Source: Kaistella faecalis (GTDB taxonomy: Bacteria > Bacteroidota > Bacteroidia > Flavobacteriales > Weeksellaceae). Taken from it: a DNA stretch of 64,000 bases. A program made the translations under genes and the position numbers. This document shows, one piece after another, positions 32,492-42,400 of this stretch. The stretch is from the NCBI RefSeq assembly GCF_019195395.1, contig NZ_CP078067.1:1751783-1815782 (forward strand), in the 5' to 3' direction. The first letter of the stretch is position 1; each line of letters begins with the position of its first letter. The notes under the pieces are model-generated. The model was not told the DNA's origin. It searched no databases and was given only the letters and a program-made list of their open reading frames with translations.

Positions 32492-33799
32492 ATGAAAAAT
32501 AAGTTCGGAACTGCAGTAACTTTAGGTTTTGCACTCTTTGCAATGTTTTTCGGTGCAGGAAATCTCATTCTGCCTCCATTTATCGGGCTGAAATCCGGAA
32601 CTGAATGGTTCGCTGCGGTTAGTGGCTTTTTCACCACTGGAATTGTGGCGCCTTTTTTAGGCGTTCTTACTGTTGTTCTTTTTGGGACATCGTTTACGGA
32701 TCTGGGCCGAAAAGTAAACCCGCTGGTCGTAACGGTGCTTGCATTCTTAATTATGCTGTGCATTGGTCCGCTGGTTGCAATCCCGAGAACCGCTGCCGCA
32801 ACTTTTGAAATTGGTATTCAGCCACTTTTTCCTGATTTTAATAATATCCTTTTTTCTGTATTGTTTTTTGGAGTAGTTATATTTTTGTCCGTGTCGAAAT
32901 CCCGGATCGTAGATATCATCGGGAATTTTCTTACGCCATTTCTCATTTTAAGTTTAGGGATACTGGTGGTAATGGGAATCATAAATCCGCCGGATGTTTC
33001 CCATATTTCGGAATTGAACAGCCAGCAATCATTTGTCTTTGCTTTTCATGAAGGATATCAAACCCTAGATGTGTTGGCATCGGTAATTTTTGCGGGTATA
33101 ATTATTTCTGCCGCGATCGATAAAGGATATACCAATGCTAATGACCGTTTCAAAATTACCATTGCAGCGGGCTTAATCTCGATGATTGCATTGCTGTTTA
33201 TCTATGGCGGTTTAATTTATCTCGGTGCGCACTCGGGCTTTCCTTTGTCTGAAACAGTATCCAGAACAGAACTTCTTCTGCATATTTCAAACGCGGTATT
33301 GGGTAATAACGGAACGGTGGTTATTTCTTTTGCTGTCGCATTGGCTTGTCTCACTACTGCAATTGCCCTTACCTCGGCAATGGGCAGTTTTCTTGAAAAA
33401 CTCACTTTCGGAAAAATCAACTATAAAATGGGAGTGTTGCTTACCTGTTTGGTTTCCGGTTACTTCTCAGTAAAAAGTGTTGAAGAAATCATCGATTACG
33501 CAGTGGTAATTCTTGGTTTTATTTATCCAATTACGTTTGCGCTTATCCTTACGGTTTTGTTTTTCGGTAAACTTATATTCTCCCGGGCTCCATTTATCGC
33601 CGCGGTTACGGTTGCTGCCTTGGTGGCGTCGCTTTCGGTATTCCAGCATTTTAATCTTTTTCCGCAATCGATAGCTCAGATCAACAGCTGGCTTCCTTTA
33701 TCCCAGCACCAGTTGGGTTGGCTGCTCCCGTCATTCCTCGCTTTTTTCATTGCCGCAGGCTTTAATTCTGGACGAAAAAAAACATCCCGGCAAAATTAA
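32492..33799 (+). CDS. brnQ: Branched-chain amino acid carrier (LIVCS family)
   Basis: Sodium-coupled uptake of leucine, isoleucine and valine. The N terminus ALFAMFFGAGNLILPPFIG is diagnostic (the unwound GAGN helix of LIVCS/LeuT-fold carriers). About twelve hydrophobic helices fill 435 residues, and FHEGYQTLDVLASVIFAG marks the central substrate/ion region. It follows the DAACS transporter by 47 nt without a terminator, so the two amino-acid importers are probably co-transcribed. Confidence 0.93.
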   Translation: MKNKFGTAVTLGFALFAMFFGAGNLILPPFIGLKSGTEWFAAVSGFFTTGIVAPFLGVLTVVLFGTSFTDLGRKVNPLVVTVLAFLIMLCIGPLVAIPRTAAATFEIGIQPLFPDFNNILFSVLFFGVVIFLSVSKSRIVDIIGNFLTPFLILSLGILVVMGIINPPDVSHISELNSQQSFVFAFHEGYQTLDVLASVIFAGIIISAAIDKGYTNANDRFKITIAAGLISMIALLFIYGGLIYLGAHSGFPLSETVSRTELLLHISNAVLGNNGTVVISFAVALACLTTAIALTSAMGSFLEKLTFGKINYKMGVLLTCLVSGYFSVKSVEEIIDYAVVILGFIYPITFALILTVLFFGKLIFSRAPFIAAVTVAALVASLSVFQHFNLFPQSIAQINSWLPLSQHQLGWLLPSFLAFFIAAGFNSGRKKTSRQN

Positions 33800-33858
33800 T
33801 ACTGATTCATGTCAGTTCATCTAACTTTTATTCATTCTAAATTACAGAAAAATTTCCG

Positions 33859-33866
33859 TAATTTTG
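33859..33866 (+). promoter_or_regulatory. -7 element of the apbC gene
   Basis: TAATTTTG matches TAnnTTTG 24 nt before the ATG. Confidence 0.45.
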
Positions 33867-33890
33867 TCAATCAATTTTTAGCAGATAATT

Positions 33891-34994
33891 ATGTTGACGA
33901 AAGAAAAAGTTCAGTTATTTCTGAAAGAGATAGAAGTAGATGATTTAGTGCACAATTTCCAGGTGATGGGAAATGATGTATATATTGATATGACCGCGCA
34001 TTCTCCTGCAATGCACGAAAAAAAGAAACTGGAAGCCGCTATGAAACAGGCATTCGCATCAGAATTTGGTGAAGATGTTGTGTTGAAGTTAAAAATCGCG
34101 TCTCCCGAACCTTCCGAAGTTCAGCAGAACCAAATCAAAGGAAAACAAATCCCGGGAATCCAGAATATTATTGCCGTTGCATCGGGAAAAGGTGGAGTAG
34201 GTAAGTCTACCGTAGCCGCTAACCTTGCTGTAACCCTTTCTAAAATGGGTTTCAAAGTAGGGATTTTAGATGCTGATATTTACGGACCATCTGTTCCTAC
34301 GATGTTTGATACAGTCGGTGCCAAACCAATTTCAGTGGAAATCGACGGTAAGAACCTGATGAAACCTGTAGAAAATTATGGTGTGAAAATGCTTTCAATC
34401 GGTTATTTTTCAGGTGCGAATCAGGCAGTAGTTTGGCGGGGACCTATGGCGAGCAAAGCTTTGAACCAAATGATCCGCGATGCGGCTTGGGGAGAACTTG
34501 ATTTTCTTTTAATCGATCTGCCGCCGGGAACCGGAGATATTCACCTATCAATCATTCAGGAAGTTCCTGTAACCGGAGCTGTAATCGTAAGTACGCCGCA
34601 GCATATTGCACTAGCAGACGTGAGAAAAGGAATCGCAATGTTCCAGATGGAAAGCATCAATATTCCTGTGTTAGGTTTAATCGAAAATATGTCTTACTTT
34701 ACTCCTGAAGAATTGCCGGATAATAAGTATTATATCTTTGGAAATCAAGGGGCACAATTTCTTGCAGAAGACTTAGGGATTCCTGTGTTGGGCGAGATTC
34801 CAATCATCCAGAGCATAAGAGAAGCGGGCGACGTTGGCCGTCCCGCAGCAATGCAGGAAGGTGCAGCAATCACCGAAATTTACAGGAATGTAGCCCAGAA
34901 AATGGTGGAAAGTCTTGTGGAAAGAAATAAAAATTTACCCGCAACCGAAGCGGTGAAAATTACAACTATGGCGGGCTGTTCCCCGAAAAAATAA
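33891..34994 (+). CDS. apbC: Mrp/NBP35 family iron-sulfur cluster carrier ATPase
   Basis: Cytosolic P-loop ATPase that transfers Fe-S clusters to apoproteins. The N-terminal MIP18/DUF59 domain is at about 1-70, then the deviant Walker A GKGGVGKS at 99-106, ILDADIYGPSVP switch I and LIDLPPGTGD. The CxxC that bridges the cluster in many ApbC/Nbp35 proteins is absent: the ENMSYFTPEELPDNKYYIFG region has no Cys, and the only late Cys is in AGCSPKK at the C terminus. From memory this is usual for Bacteroidota. A NifU-domain gene follows 53 nt downstream. Confidence 0.92.
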   Translation: MLTKEKVQLFLKEIEVDDLVHNFQVMGNDVYIDMTAHSPAMHEKKKLEAAMKQAFASEFGEDVVLKLKIASPEPSEVQQNQIKGKQIPGIQNIIAVASGKGGVGKSTVAANLAVTLSKMGFKVGILDADIYGPSVPTMFDTVGAKPISVEIDGKNLMKPVENYGVKMLSIGYFSGANQAVVWRGPMASKALNQMIRDAAWGELDFLLIDLPPGTGDIHLSIIQEVPVTGAVIVSTPQHIALADVRKGIAMFQMESINIPVLGLIENMSYFTPEELPDNKYYIFGNQGAQFLAEDLGIPVLGEIPIIQSIREAGDVGRPAAMQEGAAITEIYRNVAQKMVESLVERNKNLPATEAVKITTMAGCSPKK

Positions 34995-35047
34995 GATTGG
35001 AAAATATCAGGGATTTATCCGGATTTCCGATTACTAAAGACCAAATT

Positions 35048-35296
35048 ATGAAAACAGAAATCAATCACGAAACTACGGTTACCAAAGTGATGTTTGCATT
35101 AGACAGTATTCGTCCGTTTCTTAATAAAGACGGAGGCGATATTGAGCTTATCGATGTGAAAGACCAGAAAGTATACGTAAAACTTCATGGTAACTGCAAC
35201 GGTTGCCCCATGAGTTTTTCAACCATGAAACTGGGGGTGGAAAGTACCATCAAACAACATGCTCCGGAAATTCTGGAAGTCTTGAATGTAGAATAA
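35048..35296 (+). CDS. NifU C-terminal domain protein (Fe-S scaffold)
   Basis: An 82-residue stand-alone NifU-like domain that assembles or carries a [4Fe-4S] cluster on the CxxC motif CNGC (C50, C53) following the FLNKDGGDIELIDV signature. An in-frame TTG at 34997 would add 17 residues, but the ATG at 35048 gives the normal family length. It lies 53 nt after the Mrp/ApbC ATPase, without a terminator between them, so scaffold and carrier are probably made together. Confidence 0.92.
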   Translation: MKTEINHETTVTKVMFALDSIRPFLNKDGGDIELIDVKDQKVYVKLHGNCNGCPMSFSTMKLGVESTIKQHAPEILEVLNVE

Positions 35297-35321
35297 GCTC
35301 GCAGCTAACAAGATAACTCAG

Positions 35322-35350
35322 GCAATTCGTTTTTTGAATTGCTTTTTTTT
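35322..35350 (+). terminator. Intrinsic terminator of apbC-nifU
   Basis: Seven-pair stem gcaattc/gaattgc followed by eight T. Confidence 0.75.
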
Positions 35351-35452
35351 ATGCAGTGATTTTCTGTCAGTAAGAGGTGATGAAAAATTCCGGATGAAAT
35401 AAAAAAGTTTTGAAATTAAATTGATATTTTAGCAGATTAAACCATACAGCAT

Positions 35453-36313
35453 ATGATTGCCATTGTCGACGGCGGCTCCACGAAATGCGACTGGGTAATT
35501 CTCGAAAATTCCGGGAAACCCAATCTGAAAACCACCACGCTGGGATTCAACCCAAATATCATAAATCCTGAGTTTATCATGCAGGAAATTGATAAGAATC
35601 AGCAGCTTTTCTTTCTTAAAAATCATATTGAAAAAGTTTTTTTCTACGGATCCGGATGCGGAACTCCTGATAACAAAAAGAAAGTGGCCGATGAGTTCGC
35701 CAGAACTTTTCCCAATGCTGAAATTACAGTGAAAGAAGACATGACGGCGGCCGCATATGCAGCCTACAACGGTACTCCCGCGATTATCTGTATTTTAGGT
35801 ACAGGTTCCAATTCATGTTATTTCGATGGCGAGAAGATACGTACAGATTTGCCCTCACTGGGCTTTCTCATTGGTGATGAAGGCAGCGGAAGCGCTTTGG
35901 GAAAACATCTTTTAAGACGTTATTTCATGAAGAAGCTGCCGAAGGATCTGGAAGATGATTTTATCGCAACTTATAATCTTACAATCGAAGAAGCAATTAA
36001 AAGAATGTACCATAATCCCCGAGCTAACGCCTATTTAGGAGAATTCAACAAGTTTGTGGCAGACCGAAAAAAGCATCCTTACTTTCAGAATATGGTTTTC
36101 GATGAGATGAAAAATTTCCTGGATTATCAGGTTCTGCCGTATCCGGAAGCAGGAAAGGTTGAAATTAATTTTATTGGCTATATCGCCTTTATTTATGAAG
36201 ATATTTTAAGGGCGGCCGCTGCAGAACTCAATTTAAAAATCGGAAAAGTAGTGCAGAAACCCATTGAAAGTTTAGTAGATTATCACAAAAAGTATATTCT
36301 GGATTTAAACTGA
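35453..36313 (+). CDS. BadF/BadG/BcrA/BcrD-type ATPase, N-acetylglucosamine kinase-like
   Basis: Cytosolic actin-fold (ASKHA) kinase. The phosphate-1 loop is IVDGGSTKCDWVI, phosphate-2 is CILGTGSNSCYFDG, and the adenosine motif region includes FLIGDEGSGSALGK. 286 residues, the size of bacterial GlcNAc kinase relatives in Bacteroidota that recycle amino sugars. The four-cysteine cluster of true BadF activases is missing, which favours a sugar kinase. The sequence does not settle the sugar. It is 93 nt upstream of the malic enzyme gene. Confidence 0.82.
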   Translation: MIAIVDGGSTKCDWVILENSGKPNLKTTTLGFNPNIINPEFIMQEIDKNQQLFFLKNHIEKVFFYGSGCGTPDNKKKVADEFARTFPNAEITVKEDMTAAAYAAYNGTPAIICILGTGSNSCYFDGEKIRTDLPSLGFLIGDEGSGSALGKHLLRRYFMKKLPKDLEDDFIATYNLTIEEAIKRMYHNPRANAYLGEFNKFVADRKKHPYFQNMVFDEMKNFLDYQVLPYPEAGKVEINFIGYIAFIYEDILRAAAAELNLKIGKVVQKPIESLVDYHKKYILDLN

Positions 36314-36406
36314 TTACCAGAAAAGAATTTATTAATGCAGAGATTTTATTAGAAATCTTATTCAGAACCTGGGAAACCGGTTTCTGATATTGAAAAAACA
36401 AAAATT

Positions 36407-38698
36407 ATGTCAAGCAAAACAAACCGCGACGAGAAGAACTTTAACCAGGCCGCACTCGATTATCATAAAACAGAACCCAAAGGAAAGATTGAGGTAATTC
36501 CTTCAAAACCGCACTCCTCGCAGCGCGATCTTTCTTTAGCTTATTCACCAGGGGTGGCAATTCCGTGTCTGGAAATTGAAAAAGATCCCAAAACGGTTTA
36601 CGATTATACAGGAAAAGGGAATTTGGTTGCCGTAATTTCTAACGGAACCGCTGTTTTAGGATTGGGAGATATTGGTGCAGAAGCATCAAAACCGGTAATG
36701 GAAGGAAAAGGTCTGTTGTTTAAAATCTTCGCAGATATCAATGTTTTCGATATTGAAATCGATGAAAAAGACCCCGATAAATTTATTGAGATTGTAAAAG
36801 GAATTGCGCCGACTTTTGGGGGGATTAACCTTGAAGACATCAAAGCTCCAGAAGCTTTTTATATTGAGCAGCGTTTGAAGGAAGAACTCAATATTCCCCT
36901 GATGCACGATGACCAGCACGGAACAGCAATAATTTCTGCAGCAGCGTTAATTAATTCACTCGAAATTGCCGGAAAGAAAATTGATGAAGTAAAAATGGTG
37001 GTGAACGGCGCCGGAGCTGCGGCCATTGCCTGCACCAAACTTTACGTGGAATTGGGTCTGAAGAAAGAAAATATCCTGATGTGTGATTCCAAAGGAATCA
37101 TTAATCATAAAAGAGAAAATCTTACCCCAGAAAAGATAGATTTTGTCGCACAAACTGATCTGGAAACGCTTTCGGATGCACTGAAAGGCGCTGATGTTTT
37201 TGTCGGTCTCTCAAAAGGAAACGTCATGACACCGGAAATGCTTCTTTCAATGGCAGACAATCCTATCGTTTTTGGTTTGGCCAACCCGAATCCCGAAATA
37301 GAGTATGACCTGGCAATGGAAACCAGAAAAGATACCATCATGGCAACTGGCCGAAGCGATTATCCTAACCAGGTAAACAATGTACTCGGCTTCCCTTACA
37401 TTTTCCGTGGCGCGCTCGATGTGCAGGCGACCGGCATTAATGAAGCCATGAAACTTGCTGCAGTGCACGCAATTGCGAATTTGGCCAAAGAACCGGTTCC
37501 GGAAGCGGTGATTTTAGCCTATAATTTAAAGAATTTAAGTTTCGGAAGAGAATATTTCATTCCTAAACCTTTCGATAACAGATTGATTACTAAAGTTTCC
37601 ATGGCCGTAGCTAAGGCTGCTATGGAAAGCGGAATCGCCGGAAAACCGATTGAAAACTTTGAGGATTACGAAAACGGTCTTCTCGACAGAATGGGCCGTG
37701 ACGAAAAACTCATCCGTATGATGCAGAACCGCGCGAGATCGAACCCGAAAAGAGTTACCCTCGGAAATGCCGAAGAATACAACGTGCTGAAAGCTGCACA
37801 GATTCTTTATGAAGAAGGAATTGCACAACCGATACTTTTAGGTGAGAAAAAATACATCAAAGAGCAGATGAAGAAATTCGGGATCGAAATCGATGTCCCG
37901 ATTGTTGATCCTGCAGATGATGACCAGGAAGAAAACCGAAAAATTTATAGAGAAGACCTTTGGAAACTCCGCCAACGCAAAGGCATGAACGAATATAAAG
38001 CCAAAAGATTTGTGCGACAGCGCGATTATTTTGGTCCCTTGATGTTGAGAAATGGTGATACAGATGCGTTAATTGTTGGTTTTTCCAAAAATTATTCGTC
38101 GACTTTAAGACCTGTGCTGGAGATCATTGAGAAAGAAAAAGGAGTAGACAAAGTTTCATCGATGATGATGATTTTGACGGAGAAAAAACCGATTTTCTTC
38201 GCTGATACTTCAGTCGTGCAAAACCCGACAGCTCAGGATTTGGTAAGTATTGCAAGAATGTCTGAAATTGTGGTGAAATCTTTTGCGATCGAACCGCGAA
38301 TTGCCATGCTTTCTTTTGAGAATTTCGCGGGGATTTCCGAGACATCTAAAAAAGTAGCGGACGCGGTAACCATTCTGCATGAGAAATATCCGAAAATGAT
38401 CGTGGATGGGGAAATACAGCCGGATTTCGCTATGGATGCGGACCACCTTTCAGATTATCCGTTCTCTAAACTGGGAACTACGCCGGCAAACGTATTTGTA
38501 TTCCCGAATCTCGAAAGTGCGAATCTTTCCTACAAAATTATCCGCGGAATGAAAGTGGCGCAGGTTGTGGGGCCAATCTTAATGGGTCTGAAACAGCCGG
38601 TTCACGTGCTTCAGATGCGCGCAAGTGTTGATGAAATCGTTAACTTAGCAACGATCGCAGTCCTGGATGCCCAAAAAAGGGAGGAAATGAAACAGTAA
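36407..38698 (+). CDS. maeB: NADP-dependent malic enzyme with phosphotransacetylase-like domain
   Basis: Oxidative decarboxylation of malate to pyruvate, giving NADPH. N-terminal malic domain (about 20-160: [35 protein letters not shown]), NAD-binding domain (about 165-410: [26 protein letters not shown]), and a C-terminal domain of about 330 residues (430-763) homologous to phosphate acetyltransferase, used for acetyl-CoA regulation in E. coli MaeB. 763 residues matches the hybrid family. It ends in a strong terminator. Confidence 0.95.
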   Translation: MSSKTNRDEKNFNQAALDYHKTEPKGKIEVIPSKPHSSQRDLSLAYSPGVAIPCLEIEKDPKTVYDYTGKGNLVAVISNGTAVLGLGDIGAEASKPVMEGKGLLFKIFADINVFDIEIDEKDPDKFIEIVKGIAPTFGGINLEDIKAPEAFYIEQRLKEELNIPLMHDDQHGTAIISAAALINSLEIAGKKIDEVKMVVNGAGAAAIACTKLYVELGLKKENILMCDSKGIINHKRENLTPEKIDFVAQTDLETLSDALKGADVFVGLSKGNVMTPEMLLSMADNPIVFGLANPNPEIEYDLAMETRKDTIMATGRSDYPNQVNNVLGFPYIFRGALDVQATGINEAMKLAAVHAIANLAKEPVPEAVILAYNLKNLSFGREYFIPKPFDNRLITKVSMAVAKAAMESGIAGKPIENFEDYENGLLDRMGRDEKLIRMMQNRARSNPKRVTLGNAEEYNVLKAAQILYEEGIAQPILLGEKKYIKEQMKKFGIEIDVPIVDPADDDQEENRKIYREDLWKLRQRKGMNEYKAKRFVRQRDYFGPLMLRNGDTDALIVGFSKNYSSTLRPVLEIIEKEKGVDKVSSMMMILTEKKPIFFADTSVVQNPTAQDLVSIARMSEIVVKSFAIEPRIAMLSFENFAGISETSKKVADAVTILHEKYPKMIVDGEIQPDFAMDADHLSDYPFSKLGTTPANVFVFPNLESANLSYKIIRGMKVAQVVGPILMGLKQPVHVLQMRASVDEIVNLATIAVLDAQKREEMKQ

Positions 38699-38720
38699 TA
38701 AAACTGAATAATAATTTTTA

Positions 38721-38752
38721 AAAACTGCGGACTCATATCCGCAGTTTTTTTA
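38721..38752 (+). terminator. Intrinsic terminator of maeB
   Basis: Nine-pair stem aactgcgga/tccgcagtt with a T-run. Confidence 0.85.
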
Positions 38753-38868
38753 TTTCAACACTTCAGAAAAGTGCTCGTAGTAATTTCCAGTTTTTGCTAA
38801 AAAACATGTAAAAAAATGGATCTTTTACGGAAAGGAGAAAAGAATATGGATTAAAATTTTAAAAATCT

Positions 38869-38876
38869 TATATTTG
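38869..38876 (+). promoter_or_regulatory. -7 element of ruvA-sprA
   Basis: TATATTTG matches TAnnTTTG 19 nt before the ruvA ATG. Confidence 0.5.
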
Positions 38877-38895
38877 GCTCTTTCAAAAACATAAA

Positions 38896-39480
38896 ATGAT
38901 TTATTCTTTAAAAGGGACAGTTCAGGAACTTAATCCCACTTCAGTAATTATTGATGTAGGCGGTGTCGGTTATTTTGTCGGGATCAGTTTGCAGACTTCA
39001 GAAAAACTGGTTTTAGGCCAGCCAACGTTTCTCCATATTCAGCAGATAATTCGTGAGGATGCGCACTTGCTCTTCGGGTTTAACACAATTTTAGAAAAAG
39101 AACTCTTCAATCTGTTAATTTCTGTTAATGGAGTAGGTCCGGTTTCTGCCATCATTATGCTGTCCTCTTTAAGTCTTGAAGAAATCGCTTCGGCCATTAT
39201 GAACAATAACAGTTTACTGCTTCAGAAAGTGAAAGGAATCGGGACGAAAACCGCGGAAAGAATCATTGTGGATCTGCGTGATAAAGTCCAAAAATTCAAG
39301 GTTTCTGATGAAAATATTTCTACATTTGTAAATAATAAAGTAAAAGAAGAGGCGTTATCTGCATTAGAGGTTTTGGGGATTTCTAAAAAAATGAGTGAGA
39401 AGATTGCAGACCGTGTTCTAAAGCAAAATCCGGATTTCTCAGTAGAAGATTTGGTGAAGCAAATTTTAAAAAACATTTAA
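38896..39480 (+). CDS. ruvA: Holliday junction branch migration protein RuvA
   Basis: DNA-binding subunit of the RuvAB branch-migration motor. Domain I is an OB fold (1-62: SLKGTVQELNPTSVIIDVGGVGYFV). Domain II holds two helix-hairpin-helix motifs, LLISVNGVGPVSAIIMLS and LLQKVKGIGTKTAERIIVDL. A flexible linker and the three-helix domain III that contacts RuvB (EALSALEVLGISKK) end the 194 residues. ruvB is elsewhere. The sprA start codon lies only 3 nt after the stop, so the two share a transcript. Confidence 0.96.
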   Translation: MIYSLKGTVQELNPTSVIIDVGGVGYFVGISLQTSEKLVLGQPTFLHIQQIIREDAHLLFGFNTILEKELFNLLISVNGVGPVSAIIMLSSLSLEEIASAIMNNNSLLLQKVKGIGTKTAERIIVDLRDKVQKFKVSDENISTFVNNKVKEEALSALEVLGISKKMSEKIADRVLKQNPDFSVEDLVKQILKNI

Positions 39481-39483
39481 CAT

Positions 39484-42400
39484 TTGGAGAAGAATAGTTT
39501 TTTTCAGCATAAATTTTTTCTGTTAGTATTCCTTTGTGTTTCTTTTGCGAATGCTTTTGCGCAGGTAAAACCTGCCGACAGCAGCTCAGTAAGGCAGGAT
39601 TTTTCGTTACCTAACCCCACCCGCTACGAGGCATTTTACGATGTCGCAAGCGGAATGTATGTTCTGTATCCTAAAATCGGAAATATGGTGGTTGGCAATC
39701 CTGTGTCGATGACTTCGGCAGAATATTATCAGTATATGCTCAATAATCAACTGAGCGAATATTACAAAGAAAAATCATCAGTCAACAATCTTGGTTACAG
39801 AAAAGACCAGACTGATGCAGAGAAAAAAGGCCTGCTCCCGAGTCTGAATATTAAAAACAAACTCTTCGAATCGATCTTTGGAGGCAATAAAATTGAAATT
39901 ATTCCTCAGGGCTTTGCTTCTTTCGATATTGGCGGTCTTTACCAGAAAATCGACAACCCTTTAATCTTACCTCAGAACAGAACGAATTTCGCTATTGATA
40001 TTCAGCAGCGAATTCAGTTGGGATTGCTGGGTAAAGTAGGTGAAAATTTACAGCTTAAAGCCAATTATGACACCCAGAGCGGGTTTGCTTTTGAGAACAG
40101 AATGAATCTCGTGTGGCAGGCAAAAGGAACCTGGAAGGATCTGCAAAGCAAAGGTTTAAACGATAAAACTACCGGCGGCGAGGACAAAATCATCAAGCGG
40201 GTTGAATTCGGAAACGTCAATATGCCACTTTCTACAAGCCTGATTCGTGGTTCCGAATCACTGTTTGGTTTAAAGACTGAATTTCAGTTGGGTAAAACCA
40301 CCGGAACCCTTGTATTCTCACAACAACAGGGAGAAGCACGTAACATTATCGCGCAGGGTGGCGGCGTAATGAATACCTTTAAACTCAATGCCATTGATTA
40401 CGAAGACAACCAGCATTACTATTTAGGTCATTATTTCCTGAATTCTTACGATAATGCATTACTGAATTATCCTCAGATTAATTCCAGAATCAGTATCACA
40501 AGGATCGAGGCCTGGGTTTTGGATCAGGGTTCGGGAAATCTCCAGGATCAGAAAGGAATTTTGGGGATCCGTGATTTGGGAGAAGGAGTTTCGGGTTACC
40601 CGGATAATTCGCAGAATAATCTTTACCATGGAATCGTAAGTCTTGGCGCTGGAATCCGGGACGTCAATACTGCATACAATGCGATTAATGGGCAGTCTTT
40701 TCCAAATGCTAACGGTTCTCCTGAAACATATACTGATGGGGAGCAGTTTATTTTCAACAGAAAAGCCAGAAAGCTTAACCAGAATGAATTCAAATTTCAT
40801 CCGCAATTGGGATATTTGTCACTCAACCAGAGGCTTAATGACAATCAGCTGTTAACTGTCGCTTATACCTATACACTGAACGGAGACAATAAAGTGTATA
40901 AAGTGGGTGAGTTTTCGGAAGAAAGTCCGGTGCTCATCACGAAGCTTTTGAAATCGAATACCAAAACCACGACGACTACGCCGATGTGGGATTTGATGAT
41001 GAAGAATATTTATGCGCTTAATTCAAACGACATCAATCAGGACGGATTTTTACTGAATGTTTATTTAAGAGATGCCCAGAGCGGAAAAGTAAACTATTTG
41101 CCGAATACACCGGTTCAGGATATTAATCTCCTAAAACTTTTCAATTGGGACCGTCTCAACATGAATAACGATTTACAGCAGAACGGAACCACAACCGGAG
41201 ACGGGATTTTCGATTTTGTACCCGGAATTACGGTAGACCCTGAAAACGGAAAAATAATTTTTACTAAAGCAAAACCTTTTGGTGCTTATTTGCAAAGCGT
41301 CTTGGGAAGCAGCGATCCGAAGTTCGTGTTTAATGAATTGTACGATCAGTTCAAAAACGTAGCCTCTGAAAACCGACTTGCTTTAGGATACACCATGGAA
41401 GGCCGATTCAAAGGTTCACAGGGAACGGGAATTTCTTTGGGAGCGATCAACGTTCCCCAGGGCTCGGTGAAAGTTACCGCCAATGGAGTTCAGCTTCAGG
41501 AAGGGATTGATTATACCGTAGATTACATGCTCGGAACGGTGAATATCATTAATGAAACCGTGAAACAGTCCGGTCAGGCGATTAATATTTCCCTGGAAAA
41601 CCAACTGACTTTCAATACCCAGAGAAAGAGATTTTTAGGACTTAATCTGGAGCGAAAATTCAATGAGCATTTAACCATCGGCGGAACGGTGGTAAATTAT
41701 GCGGAAACACCTTTAACTCAGAAGGTGAACTTCGGTCAGGAAGCGGTGAATAACACCATGGCAGGCTTCAACATCATGTACAATAATGAATTGCCGTTTC
41801 TTACCAGGCTTACCGATAAAATTCCTTTTGTAAATACTGAAGCGGCTTCAAATCTGAGTTTTGCAGCAGAAGGCGCTTATCTGATTCCGGGACAGAATAA
41901 AGGAATCGGCGACCAGTCTTATATCGACGATTTTGAACAAACCACATCGAAAATTTCTTTAAAGGAACCTGCAATGTGGAGTTTAGCTTCGAAACCTGAA
42001 AAAAATCCGGAGCCTTATTTCTTTAATTCAACATTGAATGATAATCTGGACCACGGCAACGGCAGGGGTTTGATGACCTGGTACAATATCGATCCGCGTT
42101 TTTACGGAATTGGCGGAAAAGCACCGAACGGAATCAATGCTCAGGCGGTTTCCAATCATGCTTCCAGAAGAGTTCAGACTCAGGAATTGTATAATTCGCG
42201 TGATTTCGTAGCCGGCGAACAGCTTTATACCAATACATTTGACATTAGCTATTTCCCAACCGAAAGAGGTCCGTACAACGTAAATCCTAACAGCGAAAGC
42301 ACTCAGGAAAGATGGGGTGGGTTGATGAGACCGATTTCAGTTTCCAATTTTATCAATTCCAATATTGAATATGTTGAATTCTGGATGATGGATCCTTATG

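Noticed and set aside
34997-35047. 17-residue N-terminal extension of the NifU protein from a TTG codon
   Set aside because: The ATG at 35048 gives the normal domain length, and the extension has no family similarity.
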